A stretch of DNA of 64,000 nt from Cryptosporangium arvum DSM 44712 (GCF_000585375.1 NZ_KK073874.1:6974894-7038893), one strand, 5' to 3'; counted from the first letter of the stretch, positions 34,981 through 45,648 are shown. Numbers and translations are program-made. The notes: generated by a model from the sequence alone, not told the origin.

Positions 34981-35946
34981 TTAGCCACGGTCCGCCGTCA
35001 CTTCGTTGTTGTTCGCTTTTCGCGTGGCCCGAAGGCTGGTGAACGTGGTGATGGCCAGCGTGACGATCACGACCGCCAGCGAGAGCGCGGTGGGGATGTC
35101 GGGCACCGCCGGCCAGACGGTGTGCGCGTAGTGGAGGATCAGCTTGACGCCGATGAAGGCCAGCACGAACGCCAGGCCGTAGTGCAGGTGCACCAGCCGG
35201 TCGAGCAGGCCGATCAGCAGGAAGTAGAGGGCGCGCAGGCCCAGCAGCGCGAACGCGTTCGCGGTGAAGACGATGTACGCGCTCTCGGTGACGCCGAAGA
35301 CCGCCGGGATCGAGTCGAGCGCGAAGACCAGGTCGACCGAGAGAATCGTGACCACGACGACGAGCAGCGGCGTCGCCAGGCGCTTGCCGTCCCGCTTGAC
35401 CGTGAGCGCGCTGCTGTCGGGGTAGTCCTCGGTGACCGGGATGAGGCGCCGGAGCAACTTCACGGCCCGGCTGTTCCCGACGTCCGGCTGCTCACCGTGC
35501 GAGCGCACCAGCTTGATCGCGGTGTAGATCAGGAACGCACCGAACACGACGAACGTGACCGCGAAGCGCTGGATGGCCGCGGCGCCGACCGCGATGAAGA
35601 TCGCCCGCATGATCAGCGCACCGATGATGCCGATCAGCAGCACCTTCTGCTGGTGCTTGTCGGGAACGCCGAACGTCCCGAGGATCACCGCGAAGACGAA
35701 GAGGTTGTCGACCGAGAGGCTCTTCTCGATCAGCCAGCCGGCGAAGAATTCCGTCCCGGGTTCGGCTCCGCCGAAGATCATCACGCCGATACCGAAGAGG
35801 ATCGCCAGCGCGATGTAGATGACCGACCAGGTGGTGGCTTCCTTGAAGCCCACGTGGTGCGGACGTCTGGCGTGCCAGATGTCGATGGCGACGATGATGG
35901 CCAGGCCAGCGATGGTCGCGGCCCACACCCACAAAGAAACGGACAT
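34981..35946 (-). CDS. TerC-family membrane protein, riboswitch-controlled
   Basis: 321 aa with the TerC signatures EKSLSVDNLFVF and SVDLVFALDSIPAVFG, and membrane helices throughout. It is preceded by a yybP-ykoY manganese riboswitch, which makes manganese export the most likely role. It is a paralogue of the following gene: helix order is the same but the loops differ. Translation starts with ATG 35946, about 36 bases after the riboswitch closing helix. Confidence 0.94.
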   Translation of the reverse strand: MSVSLWVWAATIAGLAIIVAIDIWHARRPHHVGFKEATTWSVIYIALAILFGIGVMIFGGAEPGTEFFAGWLIEKSLSVDNLFVFAVILGTFGVPDKHQQKVLLIGIIGALIMRAIFIAVGAAAIQRFAVTFVVFGAFLIYTAIKLVRSHGEQPDVGNSRAVKLLRRLIPVTEDYPDSSALTVKRDGKRLATPLLVVVVTILSVDLVFALDSIPAVFGVTESAYIVFTANAFALLGLRALYFLLIGLLDRLVHLHYGLAFVLAFIGVKLILHYAHTVWPAVPDIPTALSLAVVIVTLAITTFTSLRATRKANNNEVTADRG

Positions 35947-35982
35947 TACGCCCCCGGATCACGCGCAGCATTCATTACGTGT

Positions 35983-36083
35983 CCGAGGTCTCGCCACCCG
36001 CTACGCAGAGCGGGCCGGTGCCCGGGGTCCGTGCTTTCGCACTCGCCGTATTGACCGGGTTAACCGCGGGGCTACTCCCCTCG
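35983..36083 (-). ncRNA. yybP-ykoY manganese riboswitch
   Basis: Read on the minus strand, the conserved entry CGAGGGGAGTAGC (from 36083) and exit GGCGAGACCTCGG (to 35983) pair through CGAGG/CCTCG to close helix P1. Between them lie GGTCAATACGG, a GTGCGAAAGCAC hairpin and a CCCGCTCTGCGTAGCGGG hairpin, as expected for the two coaxial arms whose loops bind Mn2+. The leader sits directly upstream of a TerC gene, the commonest partner of this riboswitch. The gene should be switched on by high Mn2+. Confidence 0.86.
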
Positions 36084-36267
36084 TCGGTTCCCCATAGTAA
36101 GGGCCTTTCCCGTCTCCGGCCAAGCGAGGGCCGGTGAGTGATGTGACACCTCACCTAAGTGACGGGTTATTCACGTATGAGTCTTGCAGCCCGCGTGTTG
36201 CTTCCAGCGTACGTGCACGGAGCGTGATGCTTCTGTCGTGATTCCGACGCTGTGGGAGGCTCGGACC

Positions 36268-36564
36268 ATGGTGCTGGAAGTAGCTCTCATCGATGTCACC
36301 CCCGGCCGCGAGGGCGGGTTCGCCGACGCGTACCGCGAAGCCGTCACCGAACTGAGCGGCGCGGAGGGGTGCCGATCGGTCCGGATGACCCAGGGCGTCG
36401 AGACGCCGAGCCGGTTCGTGCTCCTGGTGGAGTGGGACTCGGTCGAGGCGCACGAGCAGAACTTCCGCGCCACCGACCGGTACGGCCGCTGGCGAGGCCT
36501 GATCGGCCCGTTCTTCGCCGCGCCACCCCGCGTGGAGCACTTCGTGGACGTACCGGCGTCGTAA
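36268..36564 (+). CDS. antibiotic biosynthesis monooxygenase (ABM) domain protein
   Basis: 98-residue ferredoxin-like ABM fold: VLEVALIDVTPGREGGFADAY, then a GCRSVRMTQGVETP strand and FVLLVEWDSVEAHEQNF. Such small dimeric proteins act on quinones or haem, or as signal-degrading enzymes; here the substrate is unknown. ATG 36268 is preferred over the longer frame from 36184 because GGGAGG lies just upstream and the fold begins there. It is a single gene running into the palindromic repeat array. Confidence 0.88.
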   Translation: MVLEVALIDVTPGREGGFADAYREAVTELSGAEGCRSVRMTQGVETPSRFVLLVEWDSVEAHEQNFRATDRYGRWRGLIGPFFAAPPRVEHFVDVPAS

Positions 36565-36734
36565 CACGACGCCGGTGTCGTGGCGAGTCACGACGCCGGT
36601 GTCGGCGTGACACGACGCCGGTGTCGTGGCGAGGCACGACGGCCGGTGTCGTGGCGAAGCACGACGGCCGGTGTCGTGGCGAAGCACGACGGCCGGTGTC
36701 GTGGCGAAGCACGACGGCCGGTGTCGTGGCGAAG
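36565..36734. repeat. seven tandem 22-25 base palindromic repeats
   Basis: Units start at 36565, 36589, 36611, 36635, 36660, 36685 and 36710. The last four are identical 25-mers (CACGACGGCCGGTGTCGTGG followed by CGAAG); the first three are 22-24 base variants. Inside each unit CACGAC pairs with GTCGTG, so RNA from either strand would form a row of small hairpins; the second unit is imperfect. The first unit begins at the ABM stop codon, and the array ends at a larger hairpin before the convergent glycosidase gene. Confidence 0.9.
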
Positions 36735-36775
36735 CACGACGGCCGGCCGCTGGGGGTCAGTGGCCGGCCGTCGTG
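36735..36775. terminator. bidirectional terminator hairpin at the end of the repeat array
   Basis: The 14-base arms at 36735-36748 and 36762-36775 are perfectly complementary around a 13-base loop. The left arm begins like one more array unit (CACGACGGCCGG), so the hairpin appears to have grown from, or seeded, the repeats. It lies between convergent genes, ten bases from the glycosidase stop. Confidence 0.75.
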
Positions 36776-36784
36776 GTGCCCTGG

Positions 36785-37990
36785 TCAGAGCTTCTGCAGG
36801 GAGCCGAACGCCTGGCGGATGCTCGAGAGGGCCGCGAGCTGCGGCTTCGCCGTGCCGTCGGGCTCCATGATGCGGAAGCCGTACTGGTGCCCGAGGCTGT
36901 CGGAGGGCGTTTTGTACCCGCAGTAGGTCACCGCGAGCTTCACCTGCGGCCACTGCTGCCAGGCGAGGTAGTAGGAGCGGGAGATGTAGGACGCGGCGGT
37001 CTGCTCGTCGGGCACCCCGTTGAGCCAGACCTGCCCGGCCGGCACCGCGTCGTTCGAGTGCACGCTGAAGCCGAACTCGGTCCACCAGATCGGCTTCGCG
37101 GCATCGCCGTTGGCCGCCATCAGGTTGATGATCGCGGGCATGTTCGTCATCCGGGCCTTGCCGGTGATGTCGGTCGACTCCGGCGCCTTCATCTGGTTGC
37201 CCTGGTAGGGGTGGACACCCATGATGTCGAAGTTGCCCTTGGCACCGTTGGTGTAGCAGTCCTTGATGAAGACGTCGTCGGTCTGGCTCGGCCCGGCGAA
37301 GATCACCGGCATCGAGGAGCGGCCGGCCTTGATCGCCGCGTACGACGCCTTGAGGATCGGCACGTACTTCACCGCGCGCTGGTAGGCGTCGGAGATGCCG
37401 CAGAACTCGGCCAGGTTCGGCTCGTTCCAGACCTCGATCGCCATGATCTTCGACCCGTAGGTGGAGGCGAAGAACGTCAGCCATGGCTTGATCGAGTTCG
37501 GGTCGGTCGGGTACTGCTTCACCTCGCTGCCGGTGTTCGGACGCGACCACGCCGGCGACTGGTGGATCGTCACGAACACCTGCATGCCGCGGGAGCGGGC
37601 CTGGTCGAGCACGGTGTTGACGCGCTGGTGGTACCACTGGCTCGCGGTCGGGGCCACGTTCGTGGGCTGCGCGGACGACCAGCCGACGTCGAGCCGGAGG
37701 ACCTGGACCCCGTTCGCGGCGAGCGTGTCGAGGTGCTTGAAGAACATCGCGTTCGGCGTCGTGCCGTTCCAGTACATGTCCCAGGTGCCGTGGAACTGGA
37801 CACCGACGACCGGCGGGGCCGGGTTCTGAGTCGTCGCGGCGTCACCCGAGACCTCCTCCGCCTGGCCGGCGAAGCTCTCGGCGCTCTCCGACCGCGGGTC
37901 GGGACCGAGGTCCAGGTCGCTGAGGAGTGCGGCTCCCGCGATGGCGGGGACGGCGATCGCAGCGGCACCGAGCAATTTACGACGATCCAT
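36785..37990 (-). CDS. secreted clan GH-A glycoside hydrolase (cellulase-like)
   Basis: 401 aa. MDRRKLLGAAAIAVPAIAG is a Tat-like signal peptide. The barrel carries the acid/base Glu in AIEVWNEPN and the nucleophile Glu in WWTEFGFS, the two-glutamate arrangement of clan GH-A (GH5/GH39-like). It should cleave a beta-linked polysaccharide or glycoside outside the membrane. An acidic linker (residues ~27-58) follows the signal. The family cannot be assigned more closely by eye. It is a single gene; a ribosome-binding GGAGGT precedes ATG 37990. Confidence 0.88.
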   Translation of the reverse strand: MDRRKLLGAAAIAVPAIAGAALLSDLDLGPDPRSESAESFAGQAEEVSGDAATTQNPAPPVVGVQFHGTWDMYWNGTTPNAMFFKHLDTLAANGVQVLRLDVGWSSAQPTNVAPTASQWYHQRVNTVLDQARSRGMQVFVTIHQSPAWSRPNTGSEVKQYPTDPNSIKPWLTFFASTYGSKIMAIEVWNEPNLAEFCGISDAYQRAVKYVPILKASYAAIKAGRSSMPVIFAGPSQTDDVFIKDCYTNGAKGNFDIMGVHPYQGNQMKAPESTDITGKARMTNMPAIINLMAANGDAAKPIWWTEFGFSVHSNDAVPAGQVWLNGVPDEQTAASYISRSYYLAWQQWPQVKLAVTYCGYKTPSDSLGHQYGFRIMEPDGTAKPQLAALSSIRQAFGSLQKL

Positions 37991-38801
37991 CGTCTTTACC
38001 TCCGGGAGAACAATCCGTGTTCTGACGGCTGTCTCATCGGAGGCGCACGGTCACGCGCTAAGTGTCGTGCAGGTGCCACTCGGTAGCGCCACCCGACCCG
38101 CCCACCCCCGCTCCCTCCCCACTCCCGCGACCCCCGTGTCGGGGGTGGGGTGAGCTGGCCCGCTTTGGAGCGTCAGCGCTCCGCGAGCTGGGTGTTCAGG
38201 GCCGGGAGGCCGAGCCGCACATCCCGAGGCACACCTCTCCGCGCAAGCAACGCATCAGCGCCCGAGCCACCCACCCCTGGGCGTCAGCGCTCCGCGAGCT
38301 GCGTGTTCAGCACCCCCAGCCCGAGCCGCCTCGTCCTGAAGCCCGCCGTCGCTCTGCGAGGGGCGCATCAGCGCCACCCGGCCGAGCCCCATCACTCCCG
38401 CGAGCTTCGTGTCGGCGACCGCCCACCTGAACCGCACACCCCGTGGCCCCGCCCTTCCGCGAGCCGCACGCCAGCGCCCACCCGCCGAGCCGCCCAGGGC
38501 CCCACCGGCCCCGCAAGCTTTCCCATCGCTTCGCAATCTGCTCGTCGAGCGCCGCCACCGCTCCACGAGGAGCGCCTCAGCGTCCACCGGCGTCCATCAC
38601 TCCCGCGAGTTGCACGTCGGCGCCCACCCGCCCGGGCCTCCCGAGCCGCCCGCCCAGGGCGCCACGGTGCCCGCGAGCGGCGAGTCGGCGCCGAGCCGCC
38701 CGACCCGGCATCCCCATCGCTCCACGGCGCGCCTGTCCTGCGTCTCGAATAGCCGTAGGGGCACGTCGAGCGCCGCCAGGCGCGAGCAGCTTGAACCTGG
38801 A
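37991..38801. repeat. gene-free, GC-rich tract of degenerate repeats
   Basis: I see no credible gene. Between about 38160 and 38710 a loose motif recurs: a CGCGAGCT(G/T)CGTGT-like core followed by GGCG-C-CCCACC and CCCGAGCCGCC, for example near 38188, 38296, 38398, 38457 and 38604. Copies are diverged and irregularly spaced. Open frames through it (one of 200 codons) are Arg/Pro/Ser-rich with no domain, as expected of C-rich repeats. The first ~100 bases hold the glycosidase promoter. Confidence 0.6.
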
Positions 38802-38899
38802 GCCCGTCCAGGGCGGCGCTGCCGATCCGGCGCGAGGTCGCCTCGTATAACTGATACTCAAGACCTCGCGCCGGCTCGGCAGCGTCGTCCTGGACGGGC
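38802..38899. terminator. 98-base perfect-size hairpin (38-base arms) downstream of uvrB
   Basis: Arms 38802-38839 and 38862-38899 match as inverted repeats over 38 bases with only three mismatches, around a 22-base A+T-richer loop. It begins six bases after the uvrB stop (minus strand), so it could end uvrB transcription. It is far longer than a normal terminator and could be a remnant of a small inverted-repeat mobile element. Confidence 0.75.
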
Positions 38900-38905
38900 C
38901 GCCCA

Positions 38906-41092
<2,187 letters not shown>

Positions 41093-41614
41093 GTTTCAAC
41101 GGTACGTCGGGGGTCCGACAGAACGCGGCCGCCGCTGGGCCGGTCACCGAGGCGGTCGGCACCGATTTCCCGCGATGATCGGACCGCGCACCGCGGATCA
41201 AGACGACGGCCACCAGTGGTGCGGCGACCGTGGCTCCTCCGAACAGAACCCGAGACGTCGCGACCGCCGCGGCTGGCCACTTCTCGCAGAATGCGAACCG
41301 AGCTCCTGTTTCGACTCGTTCCGCCAAGCGCCGGGGCAGAATGTGCACGGTACTTCCGAATCGGGCCGAGCCGATCCGTGAACAATTAATTCGCCCGTTA
41401 GAAAACATCCCCGTGGGTGAAACAAAGAAACGGGTGGTCGGCACGGATGCAATGCTACCTGGAGTGTTCGTCGGTAATCAGCCAGGTACCCACGCGGGTT
41501 AGTAATTCAGGTATGATCCCCGCGACGCGAGGCCGCGCGCGATCCGACCTTCATCGGATTGACGAATCCGAGCCTACCAACCCGTGCCTTTCGTAGAAAA
41601 TCTGGAGTGCTGGA
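41093..41614. other. divergent promoter region of uvrB and the acetyltransferase gene
   Basis: 522 bases without a supported gene. From about 41380 the sequence becomes clearly A+T-richer (…ACAATTAATTC…), marking the edge of the exopolysaccharide region. TATGAT at 41512-41517 is a possible -10 element for the gene at 41615, but no convincing -35 lies at the right distance. A LexA-type operator for uvrB was looked for and not seen. Confidence 0.4.
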
Positions 41615-42496
41615 ATGCAGGCCGGAAGAGCGCGTACGGGCGAGCACTTCGCCACTGCCGTATCCGCACTCGAAACTGACTACTGGGAACACCTGTGCTC
41701 CGCCCTCGGCCACGACTCGGAAAAATGGCCGCAGCTGGGAGCAGCCGCGAGTCGGGCCGATCGGAGCGGTTCCTTCTTCAACAACGCCACCGTCACCCGC
41801 CCGCTCGGCGATTCAGCACTCGGGCCGGCGCTGGATCAAATCGACAAGTATTTCACGATCGGCGACAACCGACGCCGCGAGTTCTCGATCAATAGTTACT
41901 GGCCGGATCTCGACCTGACCGGGCACGGCTACCGAATCAGAGATCGCCTTCCGGTCATGCTGCGACCTGCCGCCGGTCGGCCGCCGGAATCGCCAGAGGC
42001 CCTGATCATCCGGTGCGTCGACGATGCCGACGGAGTGGCCGCGTTCGAGAAAGTGTTCATCGAGAGCTTTTCGCTCGCCGAGTACCGGCCTCACCGACGA
42101 GGAATCCTCTTCGACCAGAGAATCGTTCGGGACCCGAAATGCAAGTTCTGGGTGGGCTGGGAGAACGGCCATCCGGTCGCCTGCGTGACCGCCTTCGTCG
42201 CGCACGGCTACGTAGGAGTTTTCAACACCGCGGTCCTTCCGAGCGCTCGACGAAAAGGCTACGGAGCGGCGATGACTTGGTGTGCGACTTTCGCTGATCC
42301 CGCGCTACCTGCAGTACTTCAAGCAACCGTGGAGGGCGAGAGCCTCTATCGCAGTATGGGGTACTCGACGGTCGGTACCTTCACGAGTTGGCATCGACGG
42401 CGGCGGAGCCCCGGAGCGCTGCTGTCGCGCGCGGCGCGGGTTCTCGGGCCCGTGCGCCGTGGGCTATTTCGTGACACCCGCGGTCCTTTCATCTGA
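41615..42496 (+). CDS. GNAT-type acetyltransferase-like protein
   Basis: 293 aa. The C-terminal half is a GNAT fold: a central strand KFWVGWENGHPVACVTAFVAHG, the acetyl-CoA loop VLPSARRKGYGAAMT, and a final ESLYRSMGYSTVGTFTSW. The N-terminal 110 residues (…DKYFTIGDNRRREFSINSYWPDL…) are not recognised. An AT-richer codon choice than the flanking housekeeping genes suggests it belongs to the exopolysaccharide island. CTGGAG precedes ATG 41615 as the ribosome-binding site. Substrate unknown. Confidence 0.8.
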   Translation: MQAGRARTGEHFATAVSALETDYWEHLCSALGHDSEKWPQLGAAASRADRSGSFFNNATVTRPLGDSALGPALDQIDKYFTIGDNRRREFSINSYWPDLDLTGHGYRIRDRLPVMLRPAAGRPPESPEALIIRCVDDADGVAAFEKVFIESFSLAEYRPHRRGILFDQRIVRDPKCKFWVGWENGHPVACVTAFVAHGYVGVFNTAVLPSARRKGYGAAMTWCATFADPALPAVLQATVEGESLYRSMGYSTVGTFTSWHRRRRSPGALLSRAARVLGPVRRGLFRDTRGPFI

Positions 42497-42498
42497 AA

Positions 42499-42523
42499 AA
42501 TTAGGCGCCCCGGCGCGCTAATT
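42499..42523 (+). terminator. stem-loop after the GNAT gene
   Basis: AATTAG (42499-42504) and CTAATT (42518-42523) pair around a GC-rich core that can extend the stem. It begins three bases after the GNAT stop. A second hairpin, GTTGCGC (42566-42572) with GCGCAAC (42580-42586), lies in the leader of the next gene. Confidence 0.5.
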
Positions 42524-42604
42524 CAGAAACCGGCGGCCGGTGGCGACCGAGCCGAAAATGTGAGAGTTGCGCTGAAGCGGCGCAACATGGGGGGCAATTC
42601 AGTC

Positions 42605-42646
42605 ATGCCTTGCTTTGGCACGTTCGTGGGGGGCGTCTGCGGATGA
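42605..42646 (+). CDS. possible 13-codon leader peptide before the glycosyltransferase gene
   Basis: ATG 42605 opens a 13-codon frame (MPCFGTFVGGVCG) whose TGA overlaps the ATG of the next gene (ATGA). A GGGGGG run at 42588-42593 could be its ribosome-binding site, and a small hairpin lies just upstream. Such overlap suggests translational coupling, but a frame this short could arise by chance. Confidence 0.25.
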   Translation: MPCFGTFVGGVCG

Positions 42647-44238
42647 CGACGAGCAGAAGTCAGGAACCCGCCTTGCGCACTCATGCGCCTAATGGGGAGC
42701 GCGCGGCGGTCATTCTGGGGCCGCCGCAGCAGTCGTCGGACATGCTTCCCGGTCGGCTAGAAGGCGTTCCGAGCGTCGAATTCGACCCGTTGGACTCCGG
42801 CCCGGCCGGGTCGGCCCGCGTCCAAGCCTCCCGATGGCAGCAACGGTACGTCTCGCGTCTGGTGGTGGTCGATGCGGCGGCCGCCCTGGTGGCCGGATCG
42901 GCCGCCTACTTCGTACACTTCCGGCACGTACCGACGGTCGACCGGCCCTACTTGGCCGCTGTCGTCGCGCTTCCGCTCGCCTGGGCCGTCTCATTGCTGA
43001 TGAGTCGGGCGTACGAGACCCGATTTCTCTTCGCCGGTAGCGAGGAATACCGCCGGGTCCTGAATGCCGCGGTGTTCCTCACCGCGACGATCGCACTCGT
43101 CGTGTACGGCACCCGAGACGCCGGCTCGCAGGGATTCGTGCTGATGTCCATGCCGCTGCTGCTCGGTTTGGGCCTCGCCGTTCGCTACGCGATGCGTGTC
43201 ACCCTCACCAGTCGGCGGAGCAACGGCGAATGCATGCACCGTGCCGTCGTCATCGGCAACAGTCGCCAGGTACAGGCATTCGCGCGGCAGCTCCGGCGGG
43301 AGCCGCTTCACGGAATGCACGTCGTCGGGTGTTGCCTCCCGGCTGACGAGATCATCGGCGCTTCCGTCCCCGTCGACGTCAACCTCGAAGTGCCCGTGCA
43401 CGGCTCGTTCGACGACGTGGTGTGGGCGATTCTCCAATCGGACGCGGACACGCTGATCGTCCTGCCCTCACCGGACATGGACCCGGCGGCGATGCGCTCG
43501 CTGTCCTGGAAGCTCGAGGGCACCGGAGTCGACCTGCTGCTGGCAAACGCCGTACTCGACATCACCGGGCCGCGAACGAGCATCAGGCCGGTGGACGGCC
43601 TGTCGTTGCTGCACGTCGAGCCGGCCGCGCTGACCGGGGCCCGGCGCGTGTTGAAGCGGGCGCTCGACGTGGTCCTCGCCTCGCTTCTGTTGCTGTTCCT
43701 CTCTCCTCTTCTGGCCGCGGTCGCCCTGGTGGTTCGGCTCAGCAGCAACGGACCCGCTCTGTTCGTGCAGACTCGAGTGGGAAAGGACGCCAAGGAGTTT
43801 CGGCTGTTCAAGTTCCGTTCGATGTACATCGACGCGGAGCAGCGACTCGCGGAACTCCAGGACCGGAACGAGCACAACGGCATCCTGTTCAAGATCAAGA
43901 ACGACCCTCGGGTCACGCCCGTGGGCAAGTACCTGCGGCGTTTCTCTATCGACGAACTCCCCCAGCTGTTCAACGTCGTCCGGGGCGACATGAGTCTGGT
44001 GGGCCCGCGGCCACCGCTGCCGCGCGAAGTGGCCCAGTACGCACACGACGTGCGTCGCCGACTGGCGGTGATCCCCGGACTGACCGGACTCTGGCAGGTC
44101 AGCGGACGCTCCAACCTGTCGTGGGACGACTCGGTCCGGTTGGATCTGCGCTATGTGGAGAACTGGTCGCTCGGCCTCGACCTCGTGATCCTGCTGCGCA
44201 CATTCATCGCTGTGATCCGATCGTCCGGAGCCTATTGA
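42643..44238 (+). CDS. polyprenyl glycosylphosphotransferase (exopolysaccharide priming), copy 1
   Basis: 531 aa. Four N-terminal membrane helices (about 65-185), a Rossmann-like CoA-binding-type domain (HRAVVIGNSRQVQAFARQL), a fifth helix, and the bacterial sugar transferase domain with KFRSMYIDAE, RRFSIDELPQL, GDMSLVGPRPPL and PGLTGLWQVSGRS. It transfers a sugar-1-phosphate to undecaprenyl phosphate at the inner membrane, the first step of polysaccharide assembly. A near-identical copy lies in opposite orientation at 45649-47214. ATG 42643 is chosen; a TTG at 42610 is possible. Confidence 0.94.
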   Translation: MTTSRSQEPALRTHAPNGERAAVILGPPQQSSDMLPGRLEGVPSVEFDPLDSGPAGSARVQASRWQQRYVSRLVVVDAAAALVAGSAAYFVHFRHVPTVDRPYLAAVVALPLAWAVSLLMSRAYETRFLFAGSEEYRRVLNAAVFLTATIALVVYGTRDAGSQGFVLMSMPLLLGLGLAVRYAMRVTLTSRRSNGECMHRAVVIGNSRQVQAFARQLRREPLHGMHVVGCCLPADEIIGASVPVDVNLEVPVHGSFDDVVWAILQSDADTLIVLPSPDMDPAAMRSLSWKLEGTGVDLLLANAVLDITGPRTSIRPVDGLSLLHVEPAALTGARRVLKRALDVVLASLLLLFLSPLLAAVALVVRLSSNGPALFVQTRVGKDAKEFRLFKFRSMYIDAEQRLAELQDRNEHNGILFKIKNDPRVTPVGKYLRRFSIDELPQLFNVVRGDMSLVGPRPPLPREVAQYAHDVRRRLAVIPGLTGLWQVSGRSNLSWDDSVRLDLRYVENWSLGLDLVILLRTFIAVIRSSGAY

Positions 44239-44250
44239 CCACCAGCAACG

Positions 44251-44298
44251 CCGATGCCCGGGATCGCCGTAGCGCTGTGACACGATCTCGGGCATCGG
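44251..44298. terminator. bidirectional terminator between copy 1 and the FemAB-like gene
   Basis: Arms 44251-44266 and 44283-44298 pair over 16 bases with one mismatch, around a 16-base loop. It sits between convergent genes, 13 bases after one stop and 22 bases before the other. Confidence 0.7.
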
Positions 44299-44319
44299 GA
44301 CGGATCTCCCGACGCGACG

Positions 44320-45309
44320 TCAGCGGCGAATCAGCGCGATGGCGCGACGCATACCGCTTCGGGCGATCGTGGGAACGAAGGACTGCACACCGAGGTAGTC
44401 GTAGCGCTGGCCACCGAATGCCAGTTTGTAGCTCCCGATCCCGTCGTCGACCCACCCGCTGAAGTCCACCGCGGTGTGGCCCCGCTCGACGGCGCCTTCG
44501 AGCATGCCGTCGCAGAGCAGCACGTCGGGCGCGGAGGCGCGGAACCGGCGCAGGCATCCGCCCACCCAGGCGATGGCCGTCGGGTGCCTGCCGAGCATCA
44601 CTTGCGTTCCGGCCAATTCGTCGCCCACCGTCACGACCCACGTCGTGACCCACTCGCGTCCGGCGGCCCACTGCTCGAACCGGGTTCCGACGTCCGCGGG
44701 ATAGGGCGACGGCTGTTCGCGGGCCCCGTAGGTTTCGTGCAGCAGATGGGGCACGAGTTCGGCGAACTCACCAGGGCGTGCCAGTCGGACCGTGACCCCT
44801 TCGCGAGCGGCCCGCCGGACCTTTGCGCGCCGTGACTTCGTGTAGGCCTCGCGAAGCTTCTGCACGGAGCCATGCGCCATGTCGACGATGACCGTCGCAT
44901 CTTCGCGCACCTCCAGGTGCGCGGCACGCAGCAAGTCCGCGGTATCGCTCCCGACATCGGCGGGTCCCAGGTCGAATCGCGCGACGAGCAGTCCCGATTT
45001 CAATTGCCAGTGACGGAACGCCGCGATCGTGGCGGACAACAGCTCCGGCGCGACGAGCGGACCGACGAACGGAAACGGCAGAACACCGGAGACGAGCGAC
45101 CGGGCCGATCGACGCGGCGCGGCGAACACCCCGACCGGCCGGCCGCCGGCTGCGATCACGAACCGCTCGATACGCACCCCGAGCAGATCAGCTTGGAAGT
45201 CGAGCCACTCCCAATCGGAGAAGGCCGTGCTTCCCGGGTGGTCGGCTACGAAGCGCCCCCAGAAGTCCCTGTCCTCGGTCGGATGGAGCCGGACGCCGGA
45301 CGACATCAT
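44320..45309 (-). CDS. FemAB-like / GNAT_6 family acyltransferase
   Basis: 329 aa with the double-GNAT pattern of FemAB-like proteins found in exopolysaccharide clusters: FSDWEWLDFQADLLGVRI near the N-terminus, SRRAKVRRAAREGVTVR in the middle, and DGMLEGAVERGHTAVDFSGW followed by GIGSYKLAFGGQRYDYLGV (shown separately). It probably adds an acyl or aminoacyl group to a polysaccharide or its lipid-linked precursor. It lies alone between two inverted copies of the priming transferase. ATG 45306 is an equally good start. Confidence 0.85.
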   Translation of the reverse strand: MMSSGVRLHPTEDRDFWGRFVADHPGSTAFSDWEWLDFQADLLGVRIERFVIAAGGRPVGVFAAPRRSARSLVSGVLPFPFVGPLVAPELLSATIAAFRHWQLKSGLLVARFDLGPADVGSDTADLLRAAHLEVREDATVIVDMAHGSVQKLREAYTKSRRAKVRRAAREGVTVRLARPGEFAELVPHLLHETYGAREQPSPYPADVGTRFEQWAAGREWVTTWVVTVGDELAGTQVMLGRHPTAIAWVGGCLRRFRASAPDVLLCDGMLEGAVERGHTAVDFSGWVDDGIGSYKLAFGGQRYDYLGVQSFVPTIARSGMRRAIALIRR

Positions 45310-45648
45310 TCCTCACTTCCGCTCGGGAGAACCCGTAGGCCGGAGCGGGTGCGCACGCTCCGAGGAGCGGCTGAGCTCGTGGGCCGCTGCTCCGGCATCA
45401 CCCGGAACCGAGCGATCCGCCGTTTTGTCGCAGCGCAAAGCCCACCCGAATCCCAATGATCAACTACTCGAATTGACCGCGAGAGCAACTCCCGACAATC
45501 TGAAGCACAAATCTTCCGCCAGAAAATACCGCATCTGCGGAGACGACGCCGCCCCCTTACCGCCGGCGGTAGTCACCCCGAATTCCACGGCTCGCAGCGC
45601 CGCTGGCCGGACGCTCCGCTAAATAGCCGACGCCGACGAAACACCGTC
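45310..45648. other. 339-base gene-free region upstream of the FemAB-like gene
   Basis: No gene is supported. It is A+T-richer than the flanks and should contain the FemAB-like gene's promoter and the 3' end signal of priming transferase copy 2. No clear hairpin or hexamer pair was found. Confidence 0.3.

Noticed and set aside
36565-36734. CRISPR array
   Set aside because: Repeats are contiguous with no unique spacers and no cas genes are nearby.
38150-38752. 200-codon plus-strand open frame as a real gene
   Set aside because: It follows the degenerate repeat tract, is Arg/Pro/Ser/Ala-rich, has no domain and no ribosome-binding site, and competing frames are equally open.
41093-41400. LexA-type SOS box upstream of uvrB
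   Set aside because: No GAAC-N4-GTTC-like palindrome was found at a suitable distance.
42497-42642. cyclic-di-GMP riboswitch before the priming transferase
   Set aside because: The conserved core of the GEMM element is missing; only a simple 7-base hairpin is present.
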